64,000 bases of DNA from Fischerella sp. PCC 9605 (GTDB lineage: Bacteria > Cyanobacteriota > Cyanobacteriia > Cyanobacteriales > Nostocaceae). Below are positions 19,461-28,845 of the stretch, in pieces. The notes under the pieces were generated by a model. The model worked only from the letters and a program-made list of their open reading frames with translations, was not told the DNA's origin and did no database searches. Numbering within the stretch: position 1 is the stretch's first letter; each line of letters begins with the position of its first letter. A program made the translations under genes and the position numbers. The stretch is from assembly GCF_000517105.1 (NCBI RefSeq), contig NZ_KI912151.1:812124-876123 (forward strand), in the 5' to 3' direction.

Positions 19461-19640
19461 TTGTACAAAAACAAGTTTACAACTCAAAAAGTTAATTTAC
19501 GACTTAGAAACTTGATTTACAACTCAGAAAGTTAATTTATGACTCAAAAACTTGATTTACGACTCAAAAACTTGATTTACGACTCAAAAACTTGATTTAC
19601 GACTCAAAAACTTGATTTACGACTCACAAAGTTAATTTAC
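19461..19640. repeat. 20-bp tandem repeat, about nine units
   Basis: The unit GACTCAAAAACTTGATTTAC is repeated with period 20; four consecutive copies (19541-19620) are identical and the flanking units vary (AACTCAAAAAGTTAATTTAC, GACTTAGAAACTTGATTTAC). Stops occur in the frames, so it is not coding. The identical core implies recent expansion. Confidence 0.9.
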
Positions 19641-19682
19641 ACAGGTGAAATAACAAAAATTAAGATTTTCGGGATTTTATTA

Positions 19683-19817
19683 CAATACAGTTCAGTTAGC
19701 ACAATTCAATCTTTGGAGATCCCCCTAAATCCCCCTTAAAAAGGGGGACTTTAAAGTAATTTTCCCCCCTTTTCAAGGGGGGCTAGGGGGGATCAAAATC
19801 TTAACTGAACTGTATTG
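19683..19817. mobile_element. 135-bp MITE with 16-bp inverted ends and 10-bp target-site duplication
   Basis: The ends CAATACAGTTCAGTTA (19683-19698) and TAACTGAACTGTATTG (19802-19817) are perfect inverse copies. The interior is a large stem of GATCCCCCTAAATCCCCC and GGGGGGCTAGGGGGGATC. The element is flanked on both sides by GATTTTATTA (19673-19682 and 19818-19827), the expected target duplication. It has no coding capacity. Confidence 0.85.
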
Positions 19818-19878
19818 GATTTTATTAGGTTTAAATTCCCTACGGGACGATACACGAATGTTTAAACCTAACATTGTC

Positions 19879-19984
19879 ATACCAAGTTGCAGTCAAAGAA
19901 GTAATCTGTCATTCTGAGCGCAGCGAAGCATCTCCAAGATGCTTCGCTGCGCTCAGAATGACATGTTAGAACGCAACTTGGTAT
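19879..19984. mobile_element. 106-bp nested inverted-repeat element with a 27-bp perfect hairpin
   Basis: Outer arms ATACCAAGTTGC / GCAACTTGGTAT enclose TGTCATTCTGAGCGCAGCGA..., whose 27-base arms (19907-19933, 19937-19963) are perfect inverse copies around a 3-base loop. It lies just past the pstB stop on the minus strand and could end transcription of the pst operon. Confidence 0.75.
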
Positions 19985-20009
19985 CACTGCTCCAAAATCG
20001 CTACGCAAG

Positions 20010-20810
20010 CTAACCAATATGTCCATACACATATTCGGCTGTCCGCTGCTGCTTGGGACTGCTAAACACATCCTTTGTCACCCCAAACTCCACTAATTCA
20101 CCCAAGTACATGAAAGCTGTGTAGTCAGAAATCCTAGCTGCTTGCTGCATGCTGTGGGTGACAATCAAAATGGTGACTTGTTGTTTCAACTGACCAATCA
20201 ATTCTTCTATGCTAGAAGTTGCATTGGGATCTAGAGCAGAAGTTGGTTCATCAAAAAGAATCAATTCTGGATTGGTTGCTAAAGCGCGAGCAATACATAA
20301 ACGCTGCTGTTGACCCCCGGAAAGCTGAAAAGCCAAGTCTTTCAAACGGTCTTTGACTTCATCCCACAAAGCAGCATCACGAAGGGCTTGCTCTACTCTT
20401 TCATCAATGATACTTAGCTTTGATATACCCCGTACTCGCAAACCATACGCTACATTTTCATAAATTGACTTCGGGAAGGGATTGGGTTTTTGAAATACCA
20501 TACCAATCCGCATCCGCAATTCTATCGGGTCAACCTTCCGACTGAGAACGTTAACGGGAGAGGAGTCTAGTAAGATTTCTCCTTCATAGCGATTGCCTGG
20601 GTAGAGGTCATGCAGACGATTGAAACACCGCAGTAAGGTCGTTTTACCACACCCAGAAGGGCCAATCAAGGCAGTTACTTTGTTCTTGGTTACTACCATG
20701 TTGACGTCCTTCAACACCTTGACAGAACCATAGTAGAAATTGAGGTGATTAACCGTTGCCTTTGGTTGAAGCTTTGTTGGTATGTTGTTATCCTGGGCTT
20801 TGTCTACCAT
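20010..20810 (-). CDS. pstB: Phosphate ABC transporter ATP-binding protein PstB
   Basis: PstB (266 residues) is the cytoplasmic ATPase of the PstSCAB phosphate importer. It has Walker [21 protein letters not shown] (~52-71; the RCFNR/LHDL tail is PstB-like), Q-loop [15 protein letters not shown] (~103), ABC signature [15 protein letters not shown] (~164), Walker [13 protein letters not shown] (~183) and the switch histidine in [17 protein letters not shown] (~210). Its start overlaps the end of pstA by seven bases, so the two are translationally coupled. It is the last gene of the operon and is followed by a strong hairpin. Confidence 0.97.
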   Translation of the reverse strand: MVDKAQDNNIPTKLQPKATVNHLNFYYGSVKVLKDVNMVVTKNKVTALIGPSGCGKTTLLRCFNRLHDLYPGNRYEGEILLDSSPVNVLSRKVDPIELRMRIGMVFQKPNPFPKSIYENVAYGLRVRGISKLSIIDERVEQALRDAALWDEVKDRLKDLAFQLSGGQQQRLCIARALATNPELILFDEPTSALDPNATSSIEELIGQLKQQVTILIVTHSMQQAARISDYTAFMYLGELVEFGVTKDVFSSPKQQRTAEYVYGHIG

Positions 20811-21727
20811 TTAATACCCCTACGAAAACGATAGCGTAGATAAATAGCAATTCCATTCATAACAAGGGTCATGGCAATGAGTACGACACCTGCTGCTGCT
20901 GCATTCAGCTGAAATGCTGGTTCCGGACGAGATACCCAATTAAACATCTGGATAGGCATGACCGTGAACGGTGCTTTTAACCATTCAAAGGAGATAAAAG
21001 GGAACTCGCTTTTGATCGGAGACTCTGGCAAAAAGGCTATAAAAGTTAGAGCACCGATGGTGATAAGGGGCGCAGTTTCACCAATTGCTCTTGCCAAGCC
21101 CACAATTATCCCCGTTAAAATGCCACCCATCGAATAGGGTAAAGTATGATCCCAGATCATTTGCCATTTGGTCGTTCCCAGCGCGTAGGCGGCTTCACGG
21201 ATACTGTTGGGAATCGCTCGCAGAGACTCGCGCGTTGTTACGATCACGACTGGCAACACCAATAGGGCTAAAGTTAAACCTGCTGTTAAAATGCTTTCAC
21301 CCAATTTTAACCGATCGGCGAACAAACCCAGTGCCAACAGACCATAGATAATCGAAGGTACACCTGCTAAGTTGGTGACATTGATCTCAATCAGTGCAGA
21401 CAGCCAATTCTTCGGGGCGTATTCTTCCAGGTAAATACCAGAGGCTACACCTAATGGAATTGCAGCAACAAGCGTTACCAACATGACTAAGCTTGTTCCT
21501 ACCCAAGCGGAGAAGATGCCGGCTTGTTGGGGTTTGCGGCCGGGGAAAGAAGTAAAGAACTGCCAATCTAAACGGGGTGCGCCATCTATCGCCAAACGCA
21601 CGATCAGCGCCAGCAAGGTAATGACTGCTACGAGAATTGTTAACAAGCCAAGAATGGCAAAAATACCATCTAGCAATTTGCGGCGAGAAATATTGGCTCG
21701 GAGTTCCTGTAGATTGTCTCCTGACAT
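20804..21727 (-). CDS. pstA: Phosphate ABC transporter permease PstA
   Basis: PstA (307 residues) is one of the two membrane subunits of the PstSCAB importer. Six transmembrane spans are visible (first [20 protein letters not shown] at ~18-37). The coupling loop that contacts PstB is seen as [21 protein letters not shown] (~178-198), followed by [20 protein letters not shown] (~203), a permease EAA-type region with the ARAIGETAP element shared with PstC. It begins one base after the pstC stop and overlaps pstB, so all three are co-translated. Confidence 0.96.
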   Translation of the reverse strand: MSGDNLQELRANISRRKLLDGIFAILGLLTILVAVITLLALIVRLAIDGAPRLDWQFFTSFPGRKPQQAGIFSAWVGTSLVMLVTLVAAIPLGVASGIYLEEYAPKNWLSALIEINVTNLAGVPSIIYGLLALGLFADRLKLGESILTAGLTLALLVLPVVIVTTRESLRAIPNSIREAAYALGTTKWQMIWDHTLPYSMGGILTGIIVGLARAIGETAPLITIGALTFIAFLPESPIKSEFPFISFEWLKAPFTVMPIQMFNWVSRPEPAFQLNAAAAGVVLIAMTLVMNGIAIYLRYRFRRGIKW

Positions 21728-21728
21728 A

Positions 21729-22655
21729 CTAGTAAATTTCCCGATAGCGCTTGCTCAAAAAATACCCAATAATGTTAAATATAAGTGTCATCAGTACCAA
21801 GGTCAGCCCAGCAGCGAAAATCGTTTGGTACTCAAGGCTGCCGTGGGGAAGGTCTCCTAAACTGACCTGCACTATGTAGGCGGTGATTGTTGCAGCCTGA
21901 TCCATTGGGTTCCAAGTTAAATTTGGTTGCAATCCAGCTGCGATCGCCACTATCATTGTTTCCCCAACAGCCCGGGAAATTCCTAAAATATAGGCTGCAA
22001 ATATCCCAGAAATGGCGGAGGGGTATACTACTCGCCAAGCCGTTTGTAAGCGTGTCGCCCCCATTGCATAGGAACCTTCGCGCAGATGCACGGGAACTGC
22101 CCGCATGGCGTCTTCACTAATAGAACTAACCAGAGGAAGAATCATGATACCCATGACTAATCCTGCGCTCAACATATTAAACCCAGGTAGATTGGGAAGA
22201 ACGATCTGCAACAGCGGGGTAACGAATAAGAGGGCAAAATAACCATACACTACCGTAGGAATACCTGCCAGCAACTCTAGGAAGGGCTTAACTACCTCCC
22301 GCAGCCTATCATGAGCAAATTCACTCAAATAAATCGCCGTTATCGTACCCAACGGTACTGCTACTAATAAAGCAATGGCGGTTGTCACCAAAGTTCCAGA
22401 AACGAGGGGTAAGATTCCATAATGAGCATCAGCAAACAAAGGCGACCATTGAGTGTCTGTAAGGAATTCCTGTAGGGAAACCTTACTAAAGAATTCTACA
22501 GATTCATATACCAACAAAACAATAATTGCAATAGTCGTTGCCACTGAGGAAAGAGCTGCAAATAATAACAGGAACTCTATCACCCGTTCTCGCAAATCCC
22601 GCACTAACTTTGGGGATATTGAAATTTGTTTAGACGTCTCAGCTTGCTGGTGCAT
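21729..22655 (-). CDS. pstC: Phosphate ABC transporter permease PstC
   Basis: PstC (308 residues) pairs with PstA to form the membrane channel for phosphate. Six spans are predicted; the first is FLLLFAALSSVATTIAIIVL (~29-48). The PstB-contacting loop is LREGSYAMGATRLQTAWRVV (~191-210), followed by GIFAAYILGISRAVGETMIV (~217), the PstC form of the RAxGET motif. An ATG opens MHQQAETSKQISISPKL. It lies about 136 bp downstream of pstS, a wider gap than the others, filled by a G-rich repeat. Confidence 0.96.
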   Translation of the reverse strand: MHQQAETSKQISISPKLVRDLRERVIEFLLLFAALSSVATTIAIIVLLVYESVEFFSKVSLQEFLTDTQWSPLFADAHYGILPLVSGTLVTTAIALLVAVPLGTITAIYLSEFAHDRLREVVKPFLELLAGIPTVVYGYFALLFVTPLLQIVLPNLPGFNMLSAGLVMGIMILPLVSSISEDAMRAVPVHLREGSYAMGATRLQTAWRVVYPSAISGIFAAYILGISRAVGETMIVAIAAGLQPNLTWNPMDQAATITAYIVQVSLGDLPHGSLEYQTIFAAGLTLVLMTLIFNIIGYFLSKRYREIY

Positions 22656-22689
22656 GGAATATTAACATTTCATTCAGCCCAGGTCTTGA

Positions 22690-22785
22690 AAATGGGGATT
22701 GGGGATTGGGAATTGGGGATTGAAGTACTGATTTTTACTATGCCCCATGCCCTTTTCCCCTTTCCCCTTTCCCCTAACTTCTGCA
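22690..22785. repeat. G-rich/C-rich simple repeat inside the pst operon
   Basis: GGGGATTGGGGATTGGGAATTGGGG and then CCCCATGCCCTTTTCCCC units; the two halves can pair. Same family as 2531-2610. It sits between pstS and pstC and could form a hairpin in the mRNA that lowers expression of the transport genes relative to the binding protein. Confidence 0.65.
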
Positions 22786-22791
22786 ATAAGT

Positions 22792-23823
22792 CTACTGCTG
22801 TGCCTCGCGCTGTAGCAGTTCATTAACTTGCAGCCCTACTGCTTCCTTTCCACCAAAGACAGTGCCGAGTTTGGGCTTTTGGAAATGTCCTAGTGCAATC
22901 TGATAAGCCTGGGCTGGTAGAGGAACATAGTTGACTTCTTGCACATATTTAGCACCGTTGTTCAGGTAAAACTCAACGAATTCCTTCACTTCTGGGCGCA
23001 GCGCCGCTTTGGCACTAACGTAAATAAATATGGGTCGAGACAGGGGTTGGTAAGTTCCATTCTCTACTGTCTCCTTGGAGGGCGACACTGGGCCTTTGCC
23101 GCCATCAATTGGCACAGCCTTCACTTTGTTCTGGTTGGCTGCGTAATAGGCATAGCCAAAATAGCCAAGGGCGTTTTTATCACGGCTAACCCCCTGAACT
23201 AGTACGTTGTCGTCTTCACTAGGTGTGTAATCAGTACGGCTGGCTTTGCTCTTACCATTAACGGCTTCGGTGAAATAATCGAATGTACCAGAATCTGGGC
23301 CAGGGCCGTAGAGTGTTAGGGGAGCATTAGGAAATCCTTGGCGTACTTGGTTCCAATTTTTAATCTTGCCCTGTGCTGCTGGTTCCCAGATTTTTTTCAG
23401 TTCAGCGACACTCAGGCTTTTTGCCCAGTTGTTGGCGGGATTGACAACAACTGTCAAAGCATCGTAAGCCACTGGCAGTTCGATGTACTGAACACCAGCT
23501 TTTTTGCACGCCTCCATTTCTTTAGCGAGGATGGGGCGGGAAGCGTTAGAGATATCTGTTTGTCCGCTGCAAAACTTTTTGAAACCGCCTCCAGTTCCAG
23601 AAACACCAACCGTAACTTTAACTGCACCTCCTTTCTGCTTTTGAAAGTCTTCCGCTACTGCTTCGGTAATTGGGTAAACAGTGCTGGAACCATCAATAGC
23701 AATGGTGTTTGTGCCTTGAGATTTGACTGAAGGCATTGACGCAGCGAAAGTCGCTGCTGTTAGTGTTAATGAGACAGCCAACGTAAAGCGGTTAAGCCCC
23801 AATTTCATTCCATTGACCACCAT
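22792..23823 (-). CDS. pstS: Periplasmic phosphate-binding protein PstS
   Basis: PstS (343 residues) binds phosphate in the periplasm and delivers it to PstCA. A signal peptide is seen ([18 protein letters not shown], cleavage near VKSQG), without a lipobox cysteine, so it is soluble. Phosphate-binding regions are present: [19 protein letters not shown] (~43-61), [20 protein letters not shown] (~73-92), and [12 protein letters not shown] (~173-184). ACGGAG lies nine bases before the ATG. It is the first gene of pstS-pstC-pstA-pstB. In cyanobacteria such operons are controlled by SphR/PhoB, but no convincing CTTAACCT-type Pho box is visible in the 380 bp upstream. Confidence 0.97.
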   Translation of the reverse strand: MVVNGMKLGLNRFTLAVSLTLTAATFAASMPSVKSQGTNTIAIDGSSTVYPITEAVAEDFQKQKGGAVKVTVGVSGTGGGFKKFCSGQTDISNASRPILAKEMEACKKAGVQYIELPVAYDALTVVVNPANNWAKSLSVAELKKIWEPAAQGKIKNWNQVRQGFPNAPLTLYGPGPDSGTFDYFTEAVNGKSKASRTDYTPSEDDNVLVQGVSRDKNALGYFGYAYYAANQNKVKAVPIDGGKGPVSPSKETVENGTYQPLSRPIFIYVSAKAALRPEVKEFVEFYLNNGAKYVQEVNYVPLPAQAYQIALGHFQKPKLGTVFGGKEAVGLQVNELLQREAQQ

Positions 23824-24205
23824 GATATTTGCTCCGTTGATGCTAAATCTTGATTGAAACTAAGTCGTTTTTAAACAACTGACACTCAAAACCAGTGGAA
23901 ATGCTGGTTTCTACTCTTTGAACTACCGTTCCAAGTTACGGTTTAGGCGATCGCTACAGAACATACACTAGATGCAACTGCTGCTATCACAACTAACTAC
24001 ACGATTCAAGATGATGATAGAAAAATTCACATTTTTCGTATTTAAAGATCAATCTTTACTGAAACATCAGCATGAGATATAAACTACATTCTTTGTAGTT
24101 AAAAATAGGTTATGAATACGTTAATTAATATATAAATAATAGTTAAAGTTTTATTTTTTAATTATTTATTACAAATTTGAATCAAGCTACTATATAGCAA
24201 TAATA
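23824..24205. other. 382-bp intergenic region upstream of pstS
   Basis: It should carry the pstS promoter. It is AT-rich and holds one HIP1 site at ~23948. No clear Pho box, terminator or gene was found; the part next to the CapA-like gene (24100-24205) is nearly pure A/T. Confidence 0.4.
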
Positions 24206-25357
24206 CTATTTTTTAACGCTTAGGGATTTAAGATGATTATTCATCTCAGCAAGGTAATTTTCTAGAACTGGATACATGGGAGTTGGAATAAGTGAATTGT
24301 TTGAACTAGTCACGACAGCTTCAATTGGCAAAACGCGAAATTTCAACTGATTATTCCGTTTATATTTATAAATCCAAGTGGGAATCGCTTCTACTTGAGT
24401 AATTTCTACATTTCCTTCTGGAAAACGTCGGCGCATCTTGACTGAAAAAATTACTCCCAGGTTTCTATGCTTGCCAACTTGATTACCAATAAAGTTTCCC
24501 ATTGAATAAATAGCAACTCTAGTTCTAATTTTCTTATCTTTCCCTCGGACTTTGAAGATTTGATAAGGTTGAACTACATGAGGATGACTACCAAGAATAA
24601 TGTCAGCTCCGCCTCTAATCAACCTCCGCACCAGTCGTTTCTGCTGGGCATTAGGTAGACGCTGATACTCTGTGCCAAAATGAAGACAAATCGTGACCAC
24701 ATCGGCTCCCTGTTTCCTTGCTCTGGCGATATCTTTGAGGATTTTATCTTCATCGATAAGCGAGACTAGATAATTCTTTCCTCTGGGAATAGGAATGCCA
24801 TTTGTTCCATAGGTGTAAGCCATAATCGCCATAGAAATATTTTTTTTCTTAATAATTAAAATCTTTGAGGCTTCTTGAGGTGAGGTAGCTGTACCAACGG
24901 GCACAACTCCCCGCACACGAATATTTTTAATCGTGTTAATCAGTCCCTTTTCCCTTTTATCTAGCGTATGATTATTCGCCGTTGTTAAAACATTAAAGCC
25001 AGCCCATTTGGCTGCATCTACTATTTGCGCTGGCGCATTAAAAAGAGGATAACCGGAATAGCCCAATTTAGACCCGGCTACAGTTGTCTCAAGATTAGCG
25101 ATCGCCCAATCTCCTGTGGAAATAATTGGCTTGACTTGCTTAAAAAAGTTCTTAAAGTTATAAACTTTCTTTTTTGGGTTGTACCCCGAGCGAATCACAG
25201 ACATATGCATGAGAATATCACCGACAGCAATCAATCTCGCTTCTGTATCAGATTCTGATTCTTTCAGTTCAGCGGCGCTGCTATTGAGATTTATTTGTTG
25301 ATCGCAACCAGATATCAACAGGATGAAAATCATCAGTATTGGCAGTGGAAATTTCAT
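24206..25357 (-). CDS. CapA/PgsA-family lipoprotein (metallophosphatase-like fold)
   Basis: A 383-residue protein with a lipoprotein signal (LILMIFILLISGC, lipobox LISGC, Cys near 19). The body matches the CapA / PGA_cap family: RLIAVGDILMHMSV (~42-55), WAIANLETTVAG (~84), GFNVLTTANNHTLD (~119), a GTNG segment near 187, VVTICLHFGTEYQ (~220) and ADIILGSHPHVVQPYQ (~249), which together supply the metal-binding Asp, Asn and His residues of a calcineurin-like phosphoesterase fold. Family members take part in poly-gamma-glutamate capsule synthesis, but most cyanobacterial ones have no proven role. GGAGG precedes the ATG. No capBC-like genes are adjacent. Confidence 0.85.
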   Translation of the reverse strand: MKFPLPILMIFILLISGCDQQINLNSSAAELKESESDTEARLIAVGDILMHMSVIRSGYNPKKKVYNFKNFFKQVKPIISTGDWAIANLETTVAGSKLGYSGYPLFNAPAQIVDAAKWAGFNVLTTANNHTLDKREKGLINTIKNIRVRGVVPVGTATSPQEASKILIIKKKNISMAIMAYTYGTNGIPIPRGKNYLVSLIDEDKILKDIARARKQGADVVTICLHFGTEYQRLPNAQQKRLVRRLIRGGADIILGSHPHVVQPYQIFKVRGKDKKIRTRVAIYSMGNFIGNQVGKHRNLGVIFSVKMRRRFPEGNVEITQVEAIPTWIYKYKRNNQLKFRVLPIEAVVTSSNNSLIPTPMYPVLENYLAEMNNHLKSLSVKK

Positions 25358-25558
25358 ATGGTTGCCTCCGCTGATACTTGTAGAACATAGACAGAAATAT
25401 TACTATCCTTGCTGTCTTTTGCCCCCCAACCTCTGACCCCTCCCTCCTGAGTTGAAAATAGGGGAAAGGGGAAAGGTTAAGGGGGAAAGGACAAGATTTG
25501 TTTTCATTCGTTTGTTGTGTGATGAAATCGCATGGGCTTCTGAGTTGAAAGTAAACCT

Positions 25559-25583
25559 CCCCTCTCCTTGCTAGGGAGAGGGG
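25559..25583. terminator. Hairpin CCCCTCTCC...GGAGAGGGG
   Basis: Nine-base G/C arms around a short loop, about 36 bases past the stop of the TPR-CHAT gene on the minus strand. It may terminate that gene. The sequence is also a widespread bacterial intergenic repeat. The neighbouring 25440-25490 is a G-rich simple repeat. Confidence 0.5.
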
Positions 25584-25619
25584 CAGGGGGTGAGGTTTTT
25601 CATCGCCACTGTCTTCTGC

Positions 25620-27719
25620 CTACAACCCATTCCCAATCAAAATAAATCCTGCCCAGTAGTAGGGATGATCGTAAACATCATCAATTAACGCTAATTGAGC
25701 TTTTTGCAGTGCTTCGACTTTGCTCAGCTTATCTTTTTGCAGTGTTGTATAAAAATTATGCATCAGTGCTTGCGTACCGTCATCAGCTACTTGCCATAAT
25801 GAGGCGATCGCAGCTTTTGCACCCGCCTCTTGCATAACATAGCCAAATCCTAAAATTTCAATCCCGTCGCTTAACTTTCCTCCTAACCCGGTTTCGCAGG
25901 CACTCAATACGACTAAATCAGCGTTATTGAGATTCCAAAATCGCAAATGGCGCATGTTTACTGCATTACCATCACCAAACAAAATAAAAGATTCATCTGG
26001 CGCACCTGGTACAAAAGCAGCATGAGTAGCAAAGTGGAGGATGGAGTAATTACTCATCTGCTTCAAAGTTTCTGTTTCGCTGAAGTTGGAGTTCAGCAGT
26101 TTTATCGAACCAGGAAACGCTGCTGTGACATTTTCTACTTCCTTGGCTGCAAAAGGCAGTCCACCAAGCTTAAACGTACGCTTACCTACTTTCACATCAT
26201 AATTTCCTTGGGTGAAAGCACCTGCTAATATCTTCAAATTCTGGGGGCGTTTGTTTAAGTCGGTAATGCTAACAGCAGTAATATTATTTACCCGATACTT
26301 CTGCACCAGCCACTCTTTGCCATCATAGAGCGCAGCTAGGGGAATATAGCGCAACTGTCCGTCTGGTGCATAGATAATAGTTTTCGCTTTTGCTTCCTTC
26401 AAAGCAGGTTCTATCGGTTGAATTAGCCAATTGTAAAGCTTTTGCCCTGGTGCTTTCGCATCATCAGGCGGATTCATTAAGGCATCACGAAATTCAGTAA
26501 TGGCGCGGCTTAGTTCTTGGCGTTTGACAGCAACAGAACGGCGGATAGGAGGAGTATAGGGAGTAACTAGCAGCAGTTCCAAGCGATCTTCTAAAACAAG
26601 GGGATAAAGTAAAACTGCGTTAATTTTGAGTTGTTTGAGAGTATCTTGAAGACGCCTAAGCAGTTTGGGATTGAGGTTTTCACCGCCAGTGGTGCGATTG
26701 AGTTTTTGGAGGTGAGCCATTACTTCGGGACTATCGCTAAATGCGAGAAATTCTTTTAAAGTTTCTCTTTGAGCCGTTTCAATTTGTTGTCGCCGCGCCT
26801 CTTGTTGGGGAGTGCGGTTTTTTTCAGGAATTTTCTGCAATTCGCTCAGTTCTTTGCCTTGTTTCACAACTTGAGATATTTCGCTATTGAATTTATCCAC
26901 AACTTGCTTTTCTGGTTGCAGATATTCCATGCGGTATGGTGTCTTGGCTTTGTCTCGTACACCACGCAGATAACTATCTAATTCTTGAACTTTGAGCGAG
27001 TCAACAGCTGCTTGCGCTTCCACTACACGGTTTTGCTTGAGCAACAAATCTGCAAGATGGCGATAGGTATCTGCAAACCTGTTTATATACGATTGCTGAA
27101 TTTGTTTGTGTGGCGATACTTGTAGATTTTCCGGGATTCCCGACCGAGTATTAATCGATTGCTTATAGAAAACGATCGCTAACTCTGGCTTTTGCTGTGC
27201 TTCTAGAACAGAAGCAATCTGGTGAAGAATGTCTGCTTCCTGCTGTTTGTTATAGACTTGTTCGCTGGTGACAAAAGCTTGCTGATAAAACTCCAGTGCT
27301 TTTGAATACTCACCGACTTTATAGTAAACTAACCCAATTCTGCTGAGAGTTTCGATTTCTTCGGTCTGATTGCCAACTTCTTTAGCAATGGTTAAGGCTT
27401 GCTGATAAGACTCTATGGCTTTGGCATACTTACCCATGCTGTCGTAAGTTTGACCAATATATTTAAGAGTCGTGCCTTCACCTTGACGCTGCCTATTTTT
27501 TTTGAAAATACTCAAAGCTTGCTCAAACGTTGCTAAAGCTTCAGGAAATTTACCTTGATTTAACTGCTGAAGTCCCTTTTCTTGCAGCCGCAACGGTTCC
27601 TTTTTACGGTTTTGTGTTGTCTCTACCTGTGTTGCAGGCATTTGGACATCACAGGAAATGAGAAAAGTTAGGGAAAGTGTGATAGTGGCAAGGGCAAGGC
27701 GTTGGAGACGATAAAGCAT
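25620..27719 (-). CDS. TPR-CHAT lipoprotein (caspase-like peptidase fold)
   Basis: A 699-residue protein starting at the ATG at 27719 (preceded by AAAGG; an upstream TTG is less likely). It has a lipoprotein signal (ALATITLSLTFLISC, Cys near 22). Residues ~45-200 contain about four TPR units (QGEGTTLKYIGQTYDSMGKY, EIETLSRIGLVYYKVGEYSK). A coiled region follows and then a C-terminal CHAT domain at ~390-699 with both catalytic residues: His in SILHFATHAAF (~565) and Cys in LVVLSACETGLGG (~609). CHAT proteins are caspase-like proteases; in cyanobacteria TPR-CHAT proteins are abundant and mostly uncharacterised. The signal places this one on the periplasmic side of a membrane. No obvious partner is adjacent. 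Confidence 0.9.
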   Translation of the reverse strand: MLYRLQRLALATITLSLTFLISCDVQMPATQVETTQNRKKEPLRLQEKGLQQLNQGKFPEALATFEQALSIFKKNRQRQGEGTTLKYIGQTYDSMGKYAKAIESYQQALTIAKEVGNQTEEIETLSRIGLVYYKVGEYSKALEFYQQAFVTSEQVYNKQQEADILHQIASVLEAQQKPELAIVFYKQSINTRSGIPENLQVSPHKQIQQSYINRFADTYRHLADLLLKQNRVVEAQAAVDSLKVQELDSYLRGVRDKAKTPYRMEYLQPEKQVVDKFNSEISQVVKQGKELSELQKIPEKNRTPQQEARRQQIETAQRETLKEFLAFSDSPEVMAHLQKLNRTTGGENLNPKLLRRLQDTLKQLKINAVLLYPLVLEDRLELLLVTPYTPPIRRSVAVKRQELSRAITEFRDALMNPPDDAKAPGQKLYNWLIQPIEPALKEAKAKTIIYAPDGQLRYIPLAALYDGKEWLVQKYRVNNITAVSITDLNKRPQNLKILAGAFTQGNYDVKVGKRTFKLGGLPFAAKEVENVTAAFPGSIKLLNSNFSETETLKQMSNYSILHFATHAAFVPGAPDESFILFGDGNAVNMRHLRFWNLNNADLVVLSACETGLGGKLSDGIEILGFGYVMQEAGAKAAIASLWQVADDGTQALMHNFYTTLQKDKLSKVEALQKAQLALIDDVYDHPYYWAGFILIGNGL

Positions 27720-27846
27720 TGGTAAGCCCTTTAGCAACGAAGAGACTAATTACTCACTCTTTTATATACCTCTGATTTTGGAAACTGAGCAATTATCTCT
27801 GGATGAAGCTAAAGCTATGGCGTTGCCGAATCGAGGCATGAATTTT

Positions 27847-27874
27847 GTAGAAGCAATTCATGAATTGCTTCTAC
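27847..27874. repeat. Perfect 28-bp palindrome GTAGAAGCAATTCA + inverse
   Basis: GTAGAAGCAATTCA is followed directly by its reverse complement. A near-identical element (one mismatch between arms) occurs inside hsdM at 31359-31386. Intergenic here, upstream of the TPR-CHAT gene. Confidence 0.8.
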
Positions 27875-27965
27875 GCTAGTAGATTGTCAATCTGATGTTA
27901 GCAGTTTCATACTTTCAATCAGCAACGTCAAAGCTATTAGTCGCAAGATTCGGCAGACAGGGAAG

Positions 27966-28211
27966 ATGATTAACAATCACTCAATGTTAGCAGAGGTATG
28001 CGATCGCCAAACTTTTGTAAAGATAACACCTACTGGATTAGGTAAGGCAGCAAGACTTGGGAGTGCGATCGCACCTTCGGAAAACTTTCGTTTTAATCCG
28101 CCTCCTTCTCGTCAGCAGTTGGAGGCTTTAGCTAAGGTTGTGGGGGTTGATGCTGATAGGTTAGCGCAGATATTACCACCAGGGGCAGCAATATCTTGTA
28201 GCCGCTTATAA
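27966..28211 (+). CDS. Small hypothetical protein, 81 residues
   Basis: An ATG frame preceded closely by GGAAG. The protein has a soluble, plausible composition; the second half (PPSRQQLEALAKVVGVDADR, then LAQILPPG) looks like a helical segment of a conserved cyanobacterial protein, but no family is recognised. It contains two HIP1 sites. It ends abruptly in AAISCSRL, and the next frame (QQYLVAAYNVRSLGAVKA) stays open, so a truncated or frameshifted longer gene is possible. Moderate to low confidence. Confidence 0.4.
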   Translation: MINNHSMLAEVCDRQTFVKITPTGLGKAARLGSAIAPSENFRFNPPPSRQQLEALAKVVGVDADRLAQILPPGAAISCSRL

Positions 28212-28262
28212 TGTTCGGAGCTTGGGAGCAGTGAAAGCAAGTCCGGTTGCTCTGTTCTTGAT

Positions 28263-28311
28263 TGGTTAAAATATGGTTTGTTCCACGACCACAACCAGAA
28301 CGTTTTAACCA
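28263..28311. repeat. Inverted repeat TGGTTAAAA...TTTTAACCA
   Basis: Nine-base perfect arms separated by 31 bases, after the small gene at 27966. It could be a weak terminator. The rest of the 300-bp gap (28212-28511) is AT-rich and must carry the promoter of the pair at 28512. Confidence 0.4.
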
Positions 28312-28511
28312 GCCATTGTTTAATTTTTTTTATTATTACAGCAAATTTACAAAATTCATGCAAAACTTAAACATATTGGGAAATATGATCTATTTTGGAG
28401 AATACTAAATAATCTAGCAACAATGACTTATTATTTCAAAAATGACGTTTTTGTGAGGAATTTTAAGGACATTAATACTCAACAATATGATGTATAGTTG
28501 AGGAGATTTGT

Positions 28512-28844
28512 ATGTTGTTACATAAAAATGATTCAAGCAAAATTTCCATTGCCAGTAACCGTAATCTCACTAGGTTGAATGTAGAAAAACTTAAAGGTGT
28601 CTTGTCTTATTTTTCCTATTTGCATAAAAGTGGAGAAATTAGTGATAAAGCTTTTGAAGCTTTAGTTCGTTATGCCTGTTCAATTTTTATCGAGAATGAA
28701 GTTGAGCTTAGGATTCAAGATGCTTTAGAAGAGAAAATTTTGAAATTTTTAACTTCTAAGTTGTACACTTCAACAGAAGAAATTGAAGATATGGAAACAG
28801 CTATTTATTCATTAGATGTATCTCGCTTGATCAGGAGTAAATAG
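28512..28844 (+). CDS. Hypothetical soluble protein, first gene of a two-gene unit
   Basis: A 110-residue protein with GAGGAG before the ATG. It is mostly helical and charged (LNVEKLKGVLSYFSYLHKSG, then EISDKAFEALVRYACSIF), with a central tract ENEVELRIQDALEEKILKFL and a C-terminal ETAIYSLDVSRLIRSK. No membrane span, no signal and no recognised domain. The next gene starts one base after its stop codon, so the two are surely co-expressed. The pair sits tail-to-tail with hsdS of the type I restriction locus, which makes a defence-related role possible but unproven. Confidence 0.7.
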   Translation: MLLHKNDSSKISIASNRNLTRLNVEKLKGVLSYFSYLHKSGEISDKAFEALVRYACSIFIENEVELRIQDALEEKILKFLTSKLYTSTEEIEDMETAIYSLDVSRLIRSK

Positions 28845-28845
28845 A

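Noticed and set aside
19289..19495. Short frame after the exoprotein gene
   Set aside because: Runs through a degenerate TGTCATTCTGAG inverted repeat and the tandem array; no start signal.
23824..24205. Pho box upstream of pstS
   Set aside because: No pair of CTTAACCT-like repeats with correct spacing could be found by eye.
25620..27719. TPR-CHAT protein as a CRISPR (gRAMP/Craspase) partner
   Set aside because: The CHAT protein has a lipoprotein signal, is 18 kb from the array, and no Cas7-11-type gene is present.
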